Assembly (NCBI GenBank): GCA_025356665.1
Contig: JANXRV010000044.1
Coordinates: 1-64,000, forward strand
DNA: 64,000 bases
Direction: 5' to 3'
From: CAITSH01 sp025356665
GTDB taxonomy: Bacteria > Pseudomonadota > Gammaproteobacteria > Burkholderiales > SG8-39
Each line of letters opens with the position of its first letter. Positions within the stretch are counted from its first letter, which is position 1. Below the pieces are notes generated by a model. That model had not been told where the DNA came from. It was given only the letters and a program-made list of their open reading frames with translations, and did no database searches. The position numbers were made by a program, and so were the translations under genes. Shown here one piece after another: positions 17,280-25,941 of the stretch.

Positions 17280-17790
17280 GAGCGAGTTACCTTTCTTGCT
17301 TCGCCAAGAAAGGTAACCCAAAGAAGGCGACCCGGAGGTGACGGCCCCCGGCTTGCATTGGAACGATAGCTGCCAAGTTCACGCGGGGGCTGCCCTGCGA
17401 TGCTCGCATCCTCGGGCCGGTCCCTAAACTCGCCCCACGATAAAACTGTGGGGCTCAAACAGTAGGGACCGGACACCTCCCGAGGACGCTGCGCTTCTCG
17501 GCGTCCCCTACGGGACTTGAAGTTCAAAAGCAAAGTCAAAAACGACATGAAAGCCGATGCTCGGCACATGCGGTTGTTTTTGACTTCGGGGCCTCTGCGA
17601 CGGCGCCGAGCAACGCAGATGCAGCGGGAGCTCTCCGGCCCTGATGTCTGAGGCCCGCAGGGCCGCGTTTCAGGGCCGGCCCGCTGCGTCGAGTAGCGCA
17701 GGGCACCCCGAAGGGGCGGCGTCGGGGGTGTGCTTTCTTTGCTTACTCTTCTTTGCACAAGCAAAGAAAGTAAGTCGCGCCCCGCAGGGG
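17280..17790. repeat. long intergenic repetitive element with terminal hairpins
   Basis: The 727-base gap 17209-17935 holds no recognisable protein gene. A perfect 12-bp stem-loop (GTTACCTTTCTT 17286-17297 with AAGAAAGGTAAC 17306-17317) marks one end. A second inverted repeat (CTTTCTTTGC 17733-17742 with GCAAAGAAAG 17761-17770) marks the other. The interior resembles the intergenic element found in many copies in Burkholderiales and Xanthomonadales genomes. It is often mis-annotated as a minus-strand hypothetical protein with the sequence GPYCLSPTVLSWGEF. That resemblance is from memory. Confidence 0.55.
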
Positions 17791-17879
17791 GCGAAACTAC
17801 CCATGTAACAAAGAGCGACCACGCTAGCGCCGCGAAGAAAAAATCATTAGGCGCTTCGCCTATGGCCGGAAGTGCATAG

Positions 17880-17914
17880 GCTGAAAACCCGCTCCAGACG
17901 TGGCTTTCCAGCCA
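17880..17914. repeat. REP-like palindrome
   Basis: A well conserved copy: GGCTGAAAACCCGCTCCAG at the left, GGCTTTCCAGCC at the right. It sits 22 bases beyond the stop of the minus-strand SDR gene and could terminate or stabilise its transcript. Confidence 0.75.
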
Positions 17915-17935
17915 TCACCGCAATGAGCAGGTGGC

Positions 17936-18748
17936 TCAGCGAGCCTTGGGCAAGGGCATCTCCGGCACCCGCGGATAGGCGCGGGCGCCAAATCCGCCAT
18001 CAATCGACACCACCGTGCCGCAGACCGAGCTCGCCCGGTCAGACGCTAGAAAGCACACGACATCGGCAATCTCCTCAGGCCGGATCAATCGCCCCGCCGG
18101 CCAGCCCACGAGGAAATCACGCCAGCGCTCCGCGTCACCGCACGCTTCCTCGCTGCGCCGCCTGAGCGAAGCAATGGCCTTGTCAGTCTCGACCCAACCG
18201 GGATTGACGCCCAGCACGCGCACGCCGTGGTCAAGACTCATGCTGCCGACGCTGCGCGTGAACGCCACCAGCGCGGCATTGCCGGTGGAGCCGGCGGCGT
18301 AGGCGTATTCGAGTTTTTCCGCACCAAGGCCGATGATATTGATAATGACGCCGCTGCCGCGCGCAAGCATCTGCCGATAGCACGCACGCGTGGCGTTGAT
18401 ATAGCCAAACAGCTTGAGCTCCCAGCCGGCGCGCCAGGCGTCTTCCTCAAGTTGCAGCAAGTCGCCGCGCGGCGTGGCGCCGGCGTTGTTGATCAGCACG
18501 TCGGCATCGGCAAAATGTTCAATCAGACGCCCGGGTGCGCCCGCTTCGGCCAGGTCGATGGCGAGTGTTTCAACATCGGCGGCAAAGCGCGCGGTCAGAT
18601 CGGATTTGAGCGTCGCCAGTCCGTCGGCGCTGCGTGCCGCCAGCCGCAGACGGCAGCCCTCGGCGGCAAATGATGTGGCGATCGCACGCCCGATGCCGCG
18701 CGATGCGCCGGTAATGAGCACGGTGCGGCCCTTGAGTCCGAGATCCAT
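17936..18748 (-). CDS. SDR-fold protein lacking the usual catalytic residues
   Basis: A 270-residue Rossmann protein. The cofactor motif TGASRGIG (residues 14-21) and NNAG are present, and the C-terminal IDGGFGARAYP is typical. The catalytic region is unusual: the Ser-bearing strand reads IINIIGLGAE with no Ser, and the expected YxxxK reads YAYAAGSTGNAAL with no Lys. Relatives with a GSxGNAAL motif form a recognised SDR subgroup, so this is probably a real subfamily. Its reaction is unknown. First of a run with SDR, cupin and Bug genes on the same strand. Confidence 0.8.
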   Translation of the reverse strand: MDLGLKGRTVLITGASRGIGRAIATSFAAEGCRLRLAARSADGLATLKSDLTARFAADVETLAIDLAEAGAPGRLIEHFADADVLINNAGATPRGDLLQLEEDAWRAGWELKLFGYINATRACYRQMLARGSGVIINIIGLGAEKLEYAYAAGSTGNAALVAFTRSVGSMSLDHGVRVLGVNPGWVETDKAIASLRRRSEEACGDAERWRDFLVGWPAGRLIRPEEIADVVCFLASDRASSVCGTVVSIDGGFGARAYPRVPEMPLPKAR

Positions 18749-18783
18749 TGTCAGGTTTCGTCGCTACGTTCCGCCGCGTCCGT

Positions 18784-19524
18784 TCAAGCCGGCGTCGGCC
18801 GCAACTCGATCAGATCGGGACAGCAATTGTCGCCGGTGCAGGCGGCGTAGACCACCGACTCGGCCACATCCTGCGCGCTCAACCCCCGGTAGGTGCGCGA
18901 CTTGAGCGAGGCCAGCACCTCGGCGTGCGTGCTGGTGCTGCGGATGTCCGTCTCGACCATGCCAGGCGCGATTTCAGTGACCTTGATGCCAAAGGGCTTG
19001 AGTTCAATGCGCAGCCCCTTGGCCACCGCCGACATGGCGTGCTTGGTCGCGGCATAAACGACCGCCAGCCGGTTGACGTTGCGTGCCGACAGCGAGGTCA
19101 TGACCATGATGTGGCCGCGCTTTCGCGCCGTCATCGCAGCACCCATGACCTGGCTCACCTGTATGCTCGCGAGCACGTTGACGCGGAACATCTCCTCGAT
19201 CTGCGCGGACGTGAGTTCGAGCAGCGGCGCATAGGTCAGCACGCCGGCGTTGTTGACGAGAATGTCAGCCTCGGCGCAAAACGCGCCCAGTTCGGTCACG
19301 AAGCCCGCATCGCCCAGGTCGCCGGCGAGCACACGCACACTGCCGCCGAATGCCGCGCACTCGGCGGCAAGCGCCTGTAGCTCGGTCTCGCGCCGCGAGG
19401 TGGCGATGATCTGCGCGCCCTCGCGCGCCAGCGCGATGGCCGTGGCGCGACCGATGCCGGCGCTGGCGCCGGTGACAAGAGCCAGTCTTCCGGCCAGCCG
19501 TCCTTGACGCATGCCCGCACTCAT
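18784..19524 (-). CDS. classical short-chain dehydrogenase/reductase
   Basis: A 246-residue SDR with intact machinery: TGASAGIG cofactor loop near residues 18-25, NNAG, catalytic Ser in VMTSLSARN and YAATK. It is an NAD(P)-dependent alcohol/ketone oxidoreductase of unknown substrate. Its start overlaps the cupin stop by 4 bases, so the two are co-translated. MRQGRLAG (residue 5) is an alternative start. Confidence 0.88.
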   Translation of the reverse strand: MSAGMRQGRLAGRLALVTGASAGIGRATAIALAREGAQIIATSRRETELQALAAECAAFGGSVRVLAGDLGDAGFVTELGAFCAEADILVNNAGVLTYAPLLELTSAQIEEMFRVNVLASIQVSQVMGAAMTARKRGHIMVMTSLSARNVNRLAVVYAATKHAMSAVAKGLRIELKPFGIKVTEIAPGMVETDIRSTSTHAEVLASLKSRTYRGLSAQDVAESVVYAACTGDNCCPDLIELRPTPA

Positions 19525-20024
19525 GTCTTGGGCATTCCACCGGGGGGCTCATTCGCAGCGACCGTCTCGTAACCACCGGGAATGATGATCTCCAGCACCT
19601 CGAGATCGTCCGAATACTCGAGCACGGTGTGCTTGATGCCGGCCGGCTGCACCCAGCAACTGCCCGCCTTCATCAGGTGCTCACCGTGCCCGTCGAACTC
19701 GGCGCGCGTCCAGCCCTTGAGCACGTAGACCATCTGAAATTTGACTTCATGGGAATGGCGCTTGCTGACCGCGCCGGCATCGAAGGGCCGGCCGCGCGCA
19801 TTGATGTGCGCCTCCACCAGTCCGCCCGTCGCATCGAGCGTGCCCAGGTCCCGATACACCACATAAGGGCGCAGACCGTTGCCCTCGAACTTGGCGTCTG
19901 CCAGATGCGAAACATGAAATTTCTGCACCGGCCATTCACCCAGCGCTTGCATCGCGTTTTCTGCCGTCACCTTGTTGACAGCGGCCTTATTAAGGTCGCC
20001 CGGCTTGCCATTGTTATCTTGCAT
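19521..20024 (-). CDS. cupin-domain protein
   Basis: A 167-residue single-domain cupin. Motif 1 is KRHSHEVKFQMVYVLKGW and motif 2 is AGSCWVQPAGIKHTVLEYSDDLEVLEI, giving a plausible HxH...H metal site. Small cupins beside SDR and Bug genes are often enzymes or sensors of catabolic operons, but the substrate cannot be read here. AAGGAG precedes the ATG. It overlaps the SDR gene downstream. Confidence 0.85.
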   Translation of the reverse strand: MQDNNGKPGDLNKAAVNKVTAENAMQALGEWPVQKFHVSHLADAKFEGNGLRPYVVYRDLGTLDATGGLVEAHINARGRPFDAGAVSKRHSHEVKFQMVYVLKGWTRAEFDGHGEHLMKAGSCWVQPAGIKHTVLEYSDDLEVLEIIIPGGYETVAANEPPGGMPKT

Positions 20025-20045
20025 TGCGTTCTCCTTTGCTGCGGT

Positions 20046-21032
20046 TTATTCAGCCTTGATGTTCGCGCTCTTGGCCACGGCCACCCAACGCTCGCGGTCT
20101 TCCTTGGCCAGCACGGCGAACTTGTCCGGGTTGCTCGCGCCGTCTATCTCCAGCGCATGGGGCGCCATCGCAGCGATGACATCGGGCATCGCCAGCACCT
20201 TGTTCACCGCGGCGGTGATCTTGTCGAGCACAGGGCGCGGCGTGCCGCGTGGCGCAAAAAAGGCCTCGAACTGGCTGGCCTGGACACCGGGAAAGCCAGC
20301 CTCGGCGTTGGTCGGGATATTTGGCGCCACGGCCAGGCGTTTGCTGGCGGTGACAAACAAGGCGGTAACGCGGTCGGCCTTTATTTGCGGCAGCGCCGTC
20401 GCCGAATTGACGAAGTGAAAGTCAAAGCGCCCGGCGATCTGGTCGGTCAGCGCCTGCGGTGATCCCTTGTAAGGTATGTGGGTGCCGCGAATGCCGGCTT
20501 TTTCGCGGAACAATTCCACCGTCAGGTGCGAGGGCGAGCCCGATCCGGATGAACCATAGGTGGTCTTGCCGCCGCTGGCGATTGCGCGCGCCACCAGGTC
20601 TTTTGCATCCTTGTAATTGGCCGATGGCGTGGTGACCAGGATCATCGGCGCCCAGGCGACGTTCATCAGCGGCACCAGATCGCGATCCAGGTCGTAAGGC
20701 ATGACGCGGCCGATGGCGATGTTCATGTTCACCGCCGGCGAGGTAAATAACAGGGTGTAGCCGTCGGCCGCCGACTTGGCAACAATGTCATCACCGATGA
20801 CGCCACCGGCGCCGGGGCGGTTGTCGATGATGATGGTCTGGCCCAGTTCAGCACGCAGGCGCGGCTCGATCACACGCAACACGATGTCAGCGACCCCGCC
20901 AACCGGCCAGGGCACGACCACGCGTATCGGTTTGTTCGGATATTCAGACTGCGCCGCCGCAGTAGCGGCAGCGCCGATAGTGGTGGCGAGCAGTACGAGC
21001 GCGCGCAGCAGGGCGAAACGAAAGCGTGACAT
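20046..21032 (-). CDS. Bug-type (TctC) solute-binding protein
   Basis: A 328-residue periplasmic binding protein with a signal peptide ending AAAQ before SEYPNKPIRVVVPWPVGGVAD. Family blocks: NRPGAGGVIGDDIVAKSAADGYTLLF, TYGSSGSGSPSHLTVELF and THIPYKGSPQALTDQIAGR. Such proteins feed tripartite tricarboxylate transporters, but no TctA/TctB membrane genes are in the window. Probably co-transcribed with cupin and SDRs (22-base gap), which suggests a shared carboxylate substrate. Confidence 0.93.
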   Translation of the reverse strand: MSRFRFALLRALVLLATTIGAAATAAAQSEYPNKPIRVVVPWPVGGVADIVLRVIEPRLRAELGQTIIIDNRPGAGGVIGDDIVAKSAADGYTLLFTSPAVNMNIAIGRVMPYDLDRDLVPLMNVAWAPMILVTTPSANYKDAKDLVARAIASGGKTTYGSSGSGSPSHLTVELFREKAGIRGTHIPYKGSPQALTDQIAGRFDFHFVNSATALPQIKADRVTALFVTASKRLAVAPNIPTNAEAGFPGVQASQFEAFFAPRGTPRPVLDKITAAVNKVLAMPDVIAAMAPHALEIDGASNPDKFAVLAKEDRERWVAVAKSANIKAE

Positions 21033-21184
21033 TGAAAATTCCTCCGGGCGGGTGGCTTCAATTATTATTTTTGTCGTCGAATTTTACACGTTTAACGCGC
21101 CGTTCCAGCCAATCCGTCCACGCCAACCACGCCGGCCGGCACGGCGAAGGCTATCCTCACGAGTCGTGCGAAAATACCTCACTC

Positions 21185-21805
21185 ATGATCCCGCCCGAAA
21201 TCCTCCATCACGTGCCTGAAATCGCGCTTGCCGCCGCGCTCGCGTGGGGCAGCGGCCTGCGCCTATACCTGGTGCTTTTCATGGCTGGACTTGCCGGCTA
21301 TGCCGGCTGGATTGTGCTGCCTGAGCAACTCGCCCTGCTCACGCACCCGGTGGTGCTGGGCGCAAGCGCGCTGATGGCGCTGCTCGAATTTGGCGCTGAC
21401 AAGCTGCCCTGGCTGGACAGCCTGTGGGACGCGGCGCACACCTTCATCCGCATACCGGCCGGCGCGGCCCTCGCCGCCGCAGTATTCGGGGCGAGCGATG
21501 CGCACATTGGTGCGGCCGCGGCCGTTCTTGGCGGCGGCATTGCGGCCGGTGCGCACTTCACCAAAGCCGGCGGCCGGGCACTCATCAACACCTCGCCCGA
21601 ACCGCTCAGCAACTGGCTCGCCTCACTCACCGAAGACCTTCTGGTGCCCACCGGACTATGGCTGGCCTTGGCGCATCCCGCGCTATTCCTCGTACTGCTC
21701 GCGATCTTTGCACTTGCTGTCGTGTTGTTGCTGCGCGCCATCCTGCGCGGACTTGCCCTGGTCACGGGCCTGGTGCTGGCACGAATGCGTCCGCGCACAA
21801 GATAA
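21185..21805 (+). CDS. DUF4126-family membrane protein
   Basis: A 206-residue hydrophobic protein. LAAALAWGSGLRLYLVLFMAGLAGYAGWIVLP begins the family region, ADKLPWLDSLWDAAHTFIRIPAGA is its most typical block, and KAGGRALINTSPEPLSNW follows. Four to five membrane segments are predicted. Function is unknown. ATG at 21185 is chosen over a longer in-frame reading that overlaps the divergent Bug gene. Confidence 0.82.
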   Translation: MIPPEILHHVPEIALAAALAWGSGLRLYLVLFMAGLAGYAGWIVLPEQLALLTHPVVLGASALMALLEFGADKLPWLDSLWDAAHTFIRIPAGAALAAAVFGASDAHIGAAAAVLGGGIAAGAHFTKAGGRALINTSPEPLSNWLASLTEDLLVPTGLWLALAHPALFLVLLAIFALAVVLLLRAILRGLALVTGLVLARMRPRTR

Positions 21806-21990
21806 AGCCGGCTACTTGCGCCAGCCTATATCGAGCACGGTAATGGATTCAATTTCAGTCATGACCGTGCTCCCGGTTGTTATCAAGGCAGCAGTTGCGT
21901 GGGCCGCTTACGCCGCCTGAGACCTGCGCGGTACGGCGCCGCCGATTTTCCGCATCGAGCCCTCCTGGCAACCCTCCCCCCGGGGGGAAG

Positions 21991-22028
21991 GCTGAAAAGC
22001 CGCGCCAGACGGGCATTCTCAGGCAGCT
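21991..22028. repeat. REP-like palindrome, variant copy
   Basis: GGCTGAAAAGCCGCGCCAG then CGGGCATTCTCAGGCAGC. It is preceded by a CCCCCCGGGGGG palindrome (21977-21988). It lies in the convergent gap between the DUF4126 gene and the hydrolase; the rest of that gap shows nothing. Confidence 0.5.
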
Positions 22029-22070
22029 ATGCCATGACGGCGCGCTGCGCGGATCGCGGCGATGAAGCGC

Positions 22071-22952
22071 TTATTTCATCCCGGTGATGGAGTCGACCAT
22101 GGCGCGCGGGTCCCGTTGCGGCCAGCGGCCGCTTGCCGCGTGGGCCAGAAAATTATCGAGAATGCGGTTGAATTCGGCCGCCGCCTCAATGTTCATGGTG
22201 TGACCGCAATTGGGAATAACCGCCAGCGCCGCCGCGGGAATGACCTGCTTGAGCATCAGACCGGGCGCGAGACAAGGCCAGTCCTCGTCGCCATTGACGA
22301 TGATGGTCGGCACCGTCAGCCTGCCAAGCACGTCTTTCAACGCATAGAGCGATGGCCGCTCGCGCTGCACGCCAAGCTGGGTGTTGGCGGCGCCCAGTGC
22401 CGAGTGGGCGATGAACTGCGCCTTGAATTCGGCAAAGCCGCGTGGATCGGCGTTGCGAAAAGGAATGCGTGTCGGGCCCTCGGCGTATTTTTCAACAAAA
22501 GCTGCCATGCCCTGCTCCAGCAGGATGCCCGCGGCGTACGCGGCCTCGTCGCGGAAACGCTCGCGCTGCGCGGGCTCCGAACCATAGCCGCAACCGGCGA
22601 CACACAGCGACAGCGCGCGTGCCGGGTGTTGCAAGCCAAAATGCAGCGTGGCAAACCCGCCCATGGACAGGCCGGTGATATGCGCGCGTTCAATCCCGGC
22701 ATGGTCCATCACCGCAATGATGTCGGCGACAGCGCGGTTTTGCGAGTAGGAAGACGCCTTCGGTGGCACCGCCGAAGGCGGATAACCGCGCGCGTTAAAG
22801 GTGATGCAGCGGTAGCGCCGGCTGAAATGGCGCACCTGCGGCTCCCAGCTTTGCATGTCGCCGGCGAATTCGTGCACGAACACCAGGGGCGCGCCCGATC
22901 CGGTCGATTCGTAAAAAAGGTCTACACCGTCATCGCTACGGGCAATAGGCAT
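22071..22952 (-). CDS. alpha/beta-hydrolase
   Basis: A 293-residue alpha/beta-hydrolase of the 3-oxoadipate enol-lactonase/esterase type. The oxyanion region is FVHEFAGDMQSW, the nucleophile elbow GLSMGGFATLHFGL, a probable acid residue is in VNGDEDWPC, and the catalytic His is in NCGHTMNIEAAAEFNRIL. Start MPIARSDDGVDLFYE is chosen because the upstream in-frame reading is not conserved. The substrate is unknown. Confidence 0.88.
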   Translation of the reverse strand: MPIARSDDGVDLFYESTGSGAPLVFVHEFAGDMQSWEPQVRHFSRRYRCITFNARGYPPSAVPPKASSYSQNRAVADIIAVMDHAGIERAHITGLSMGGFATLHFGLQHPARALSLCVAGCGYGSEPAQRERFRDEAAYAAGILLEQGMAAFVEKYAEGPTRIPFRNADPRGFAEFKAQFIAHSALGAANTQLGVQRERPSLYALKDVLGRLTVPTIIVNGDEDWPCLAPGLMLKQVIPAAALAVIPNCGHTMNIEAAAEFNRILDNFLAHAASGRWPQRDPRAMVDSITGMK

Positions 22953-23104
22953 TGGGTGGTTCCTGAAGTCGAAAAAAAGGGCGGCGTTGGCGGCGGCGGA
23001 CGCCCGCAAGCGCACATCAGAACGAAAGATAACCTGAAAATGAAAAGGCACGGCGGCATGAATTGATTTGCAAAGTGAGCGCTGCACTTTCATACTCTTG
23101 GCCC

Positions 23105-24328
23105 ATGCACGATGACCCGATCAAAGCACGCCTGCTGCCCCATCTGTCGCGAGACCGCGTACGCACGGTTTTCCAGGAGCTCGTTCGCGTCCCCAGCCCG
23201 CAGACCGATGCACTCGAAGACGAGCCGCTGCTACGCGAGTTCATGCGTCTCGCCCTGCTGCCACGGATGCAGGCGCTGGGCATCAACGACGCCCGGCTCG
23301 ATGCCATGGGAAACCTCATCGCCGAAACCGGCGCCGACCGCTCTGGCCGCTCCCTGATGCTGGTGAGCCATGCGATGAACCAGCCGCCCTCGACGATGAG
23401 CGATCCCTATGGCGGAAAAATCATCGATGCCACGGTTCACGGTCTGCCCGGGGAAGCCGTGTTGGGCAAAGGCGCCAGCGAGCAAAAAGGCAGCATGGCG
23501 GCGATGCTGCACGCCATTGAAGCGGTGCGTGCGGCCGGTATTGCGATTGAGGGACGCCTCGCGTTCATTTGCTGCGTGTCGGGCGAAACCGGAAAGCACG
23601 ATGCAATCCGTCACGTCGTGGAAACCGAAAAGGTGCGCGCCGATTTCGCCTTCGTCTATGGCAACAGCCTCAAACTGCAACTGGGCAATCGCGGCCGCGT
23701 CGACGTAAAGGTCATCGTGCACGGCACGCCGGCGCACTCGAGCCGGCCCGACACCGGCGCCAACGCCGTCACCGGCGCCATGGAGGTGCTGCGTCGTCTC
23801 GCCGCAGCCATCCCCAACGACCGCAAGCATCCGGACCTTGGTACGGCGTGGCTGACCTGCAACCGGCTGGAGAGTTTCCCCAAATCCACCCATACCATCC
23901 AGGACAGGTGCGAAATCGGCCTCGACCGGCGCCTGCTGCCCGACGAGGATCCGGAGGCGGCGGCCGGCGAGATCGCACGCGTTGCACTGACCCTCGACGG
24001 TTGGCCCGATCCGGTTTCGGGCAAGCCCTTCCGGGTTGAAGTGCAAAACGGGCCGGTGATGTACGCCAGCCTGGTCAGCGAAACCGCGCCGGTGGTGCAA
24101 TTGCTCAAGAACGGCTGCGAGGCGATGCTGGGCAAGGCGCCCGAGACCTTCTACGGGCAGTCGGCGCACGATCAGGGTTATCTCAACGCGGCGGGCATCC
24201 CCGCCGCCAATTTCGGCTCCGGTGAGCAGGACTTCGCGCATACCGACCTTGACATGGCATCGGTCGACAAGACCTTTGCCGCGGCCAAGGTCTACGCCTG
24301 GATGATCGCCTCTCACCTGGGCGCTTAG
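23105..24328 (+). CDS. M20-fold metallopeptidase-like protein with altered metal site
   Basis: A 407-residue ArgE/DapE-type protein. The fold is clear: a dimerisation segment GTPAHSSRPDTGANAVTG and the C-terminal FGSGEQDFAHTD. However, the first motif is LVSHAMNQ (Asp after His missing), the bridging Asp motif is GKGASEQKG (Glu instead of Asp), and the EE pair is reduced to SGETGKH. It may be an amidohydrolase of a divergent subgroup. It is 11 bases ahead of an acyl-CoA ligase and probably in the same operon. Confidence 0.8.
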   Translation: MHDDPIKARLLPHLSRDRVRTVFQELVRVPSPQTDALEDEPLLREFMRLALLPRMQALGINDARLDAMGNLIAETGADRSGRSLMLVSHAMNQPPSTMSDPYGGKIIDATVHGLPGEAVLGKGASEQKGSMAAMLHAIEAVRAAGIAIEGRLAFICCVSGETGKHDAIRHVVETEKVRADFAFVYGNSLKLQLGNRGRVDVKVIVHGTPAHSSRPDTGANAVTGAMEVLRRLAAAIPNDRKHPDLGTAWLTCNRLESFPKSTHTIQDRCEIGLDRRLLPDEDPEAAAGEIARVALTLDGWPDPVSGKPFRVEVQNGPVMYASLVSETAPVVQLLKNGCEAMLGKAPETFYGQSAHDQGYLNAAGIPAANFGSGEQDFAHTDLDMASVDKTFAAAKVYAWMIASHLGA

Positions 24329-24339
24329 GAGACGCGCAA

Positions 24340-25908
24340 TTGGACCATCGCAGCACCAACCTTGGGTATTTTTTTGCCGACTCGGTCGCGCGCTTTCCCG
24401 ACCGGGTCGCCGTAATAGACCTCTATGGCGGCACCGAGCGCCTCATCACCTATGGGCAACTGGATGAACGCGCCGACCGCGTCGCCGGCCTGATCGAAAA
24501 ACTCGGTGTGAAGCCCGGTGAGCGCGTCGGCATGATCGTGGGCAACCGGGTCGAGTTCCTGGAAATATTTTTTGGCGCCATGCGCGCCGGTGCCATACCG
24601 GTGGCCATCAACACGCGGCTCGCCCGTGACACCCTCAAGTTCATTCTTGAAGACGCAGAGTGCCGCGCCGTTTTTGTCGAACCCGCGGCGCAATCGCATG
24701 CCATCGCCGTGGCGCAGGCCGCACCGCTCGCGCATCGCATCGCCCTCGAGGACGCACCGCCCGGTTGGCTCGATTATGCGAGCGCGCGCGACGCCAGCCC
24801 GCGGCTTGCCCAAGCGCCGGCGCTCAAGCCCGACGCCCAGGCCTTCCAACCCTACACCTCCGGCTCAACCGGCCTGCCCAAGGGCGCGATCATGACCCAC
24901 TCGGGCATGCTCTGGTACATACACTACAACCAGCGTTACTGGCCGACCCAGCCCGAATACCGCGGCCTCATCGCACTGCCGCTATTCCACAAGAACGCGA
25001 TGCGCGGCACGGTGAAGCCCATGCTCTACGCCGGGGCGTCCTTTGTGCTGATGCCCGCCTACGAACCGCTCGCCTATCTCGACGCGCTGGCCAAATACCG
25101 CTGCACCTACTCGCGCGGCGTTGCCGCCGTCTTCACCATGTTCCTGCAGCACCGCGACAAACTGGCCAAGCTCGACCTGTCCAGCCTCAAGGGGCTGACC
25201 ATAGGATCGGCGGTGGTGACGCACGAACTGATGGATGAGGTCGAGCGCGCGATTCCCGGCGTGAAAGTGAGCGAGAGTTACGGCCTCACCGAAGGCGGCA
25301 GCCCCTTCCGCGAGCCGCTTGACGGGCGGCCGGTGCCGCGCGGATCTCCGGGCGTGCAGGCGCCAGAGTTCGAAGTCAGGCTGGTCGGTGGCGACGGCAA
25401 GGACCATCCCAATGAGGGTGAGCTGTGGCTCAAGTCACCCTACAACTGCCTTGGCTATCACAAGCGCCCCGAAGTCACGCGCGAAAAGCTCGTTGACGGC
25501 TGGTTGCGCACCGGCGATGTTCTGCGTCGTGATGCCGCGGGCTTTTACTACTTCAAGGCGCGCGTCGACGACATGTTTTCCTGCGGCGGGGAAAACATTT
25601 ACCCCAAGGAAGTCGAGGACCTGCTGTTTCGCCACGCCGCGGTTGCGAACGCAGTCGTCGCACCGGTCCCCCACGCGATCAAGGGCTACGTTCCGGCGGC
25701 CCTGGTGGTCCTCAAGCGCGGCAGCGAGGCGACGGCGGCGAACATCCGCGACTACTGCCTCGAAAACGGCCCCAAATACGCCCATCCGCGTTTGGTGGAG
25801 ATCATCGCGGAAAAAGACATGCCGCTCAACGGCGCGGGCAAGATAGACCGCAACCTCGCCCGTGAACGGCTCACGGCGATTGCCGGCGCGCGCACCGTCG
25901 CGGGCTAA
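24340..25908 (+). CDS. AMP-forming acyl-CoA ligase
   Basis: A 522-residue ANL-superfamily enzyme activating a carboxylate via acyl-adenylate to a CoA thioester. P-loop YTSGSTGLPKGAIMTH, A5 SESYGLTEGGS, A7-A8 GWLRTGDVLRRDAAGFYYFKARVDDMFSCGGENIYPKEVE, and the C-terminal catalytic Lys in NGAGKIDRN are all present. The start codon is TTG at 24340 with TAGGAGA upstream; no ATG fits. The substrate cannot be read. It follows the M20-like gene. Confidence 0.92.
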   Translation: MDHRSTNLGYFFADSVARFPDRVAVIDLYGGTERLITYGQLDERADRVAGLIEKLGVKPGERVGMIVGNRVEFLEIFFGAMRAGAIPVAINTRLARDTLKFILEDAECRAVFVEPAAQSHAIAVAQAAPLAHRIALEDAPPGWLDYASARDASPRLAQAPALKPDAQAFQPYTSGSTGLPKGAIMTHSGMLWYIHYNQRYWPTQPEYRGLIALPLFHKNAMRGTVKPMLYAGASFVLMPAYEPLAYLDALAKYRCTYSRGVAAVFTMFLQHRDKLAKLDLSSLKGLTIGSAVVTHELMDEVERAIPGVKVSESYGLTEGGSPFREPLDGRPVPRGSPGVQAPEFEVRLVGGDGKDHPNEGELWLKSPYNCLGYHKRPEVTREKLVDGWLRTGDVLRRDAAGFYYFKARVDDMFSCGGENIYPKEVEDLLFRHAAVANAVVAPVPHAIKGYVPAALVVLKRGSEATAANIRDYCLENGPKYAHPRLVEIIAEKDMPLNGAGKIDRNLARERLTAIAGARTVAG

Positions 25909-25920
25909 GCGCGCGGCCCG

Positions 25921-25941
25921 GAGGCGGGCTTGGCCCGCCTC
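25921..25941. terminator. hairpin between convergent genes
   Basis: Perfect 9-bp stem GAGGCGGGC / GCCCGCCTC with loop TTG. It lies 12 bases past the ligase stop and touches the stop codon of the convergent Bug gene, so it can serve both strands. There is no long T-tract. Confidence 0.55.

Noticed and set aside
17237..17764. 175-codon minus-strand frame
   Set aside because: It lies inside the repetitive intergenic element, has skewed composition, and spans hairpins. I treat it as non-coding, although similar readings are annotated elsewhere.
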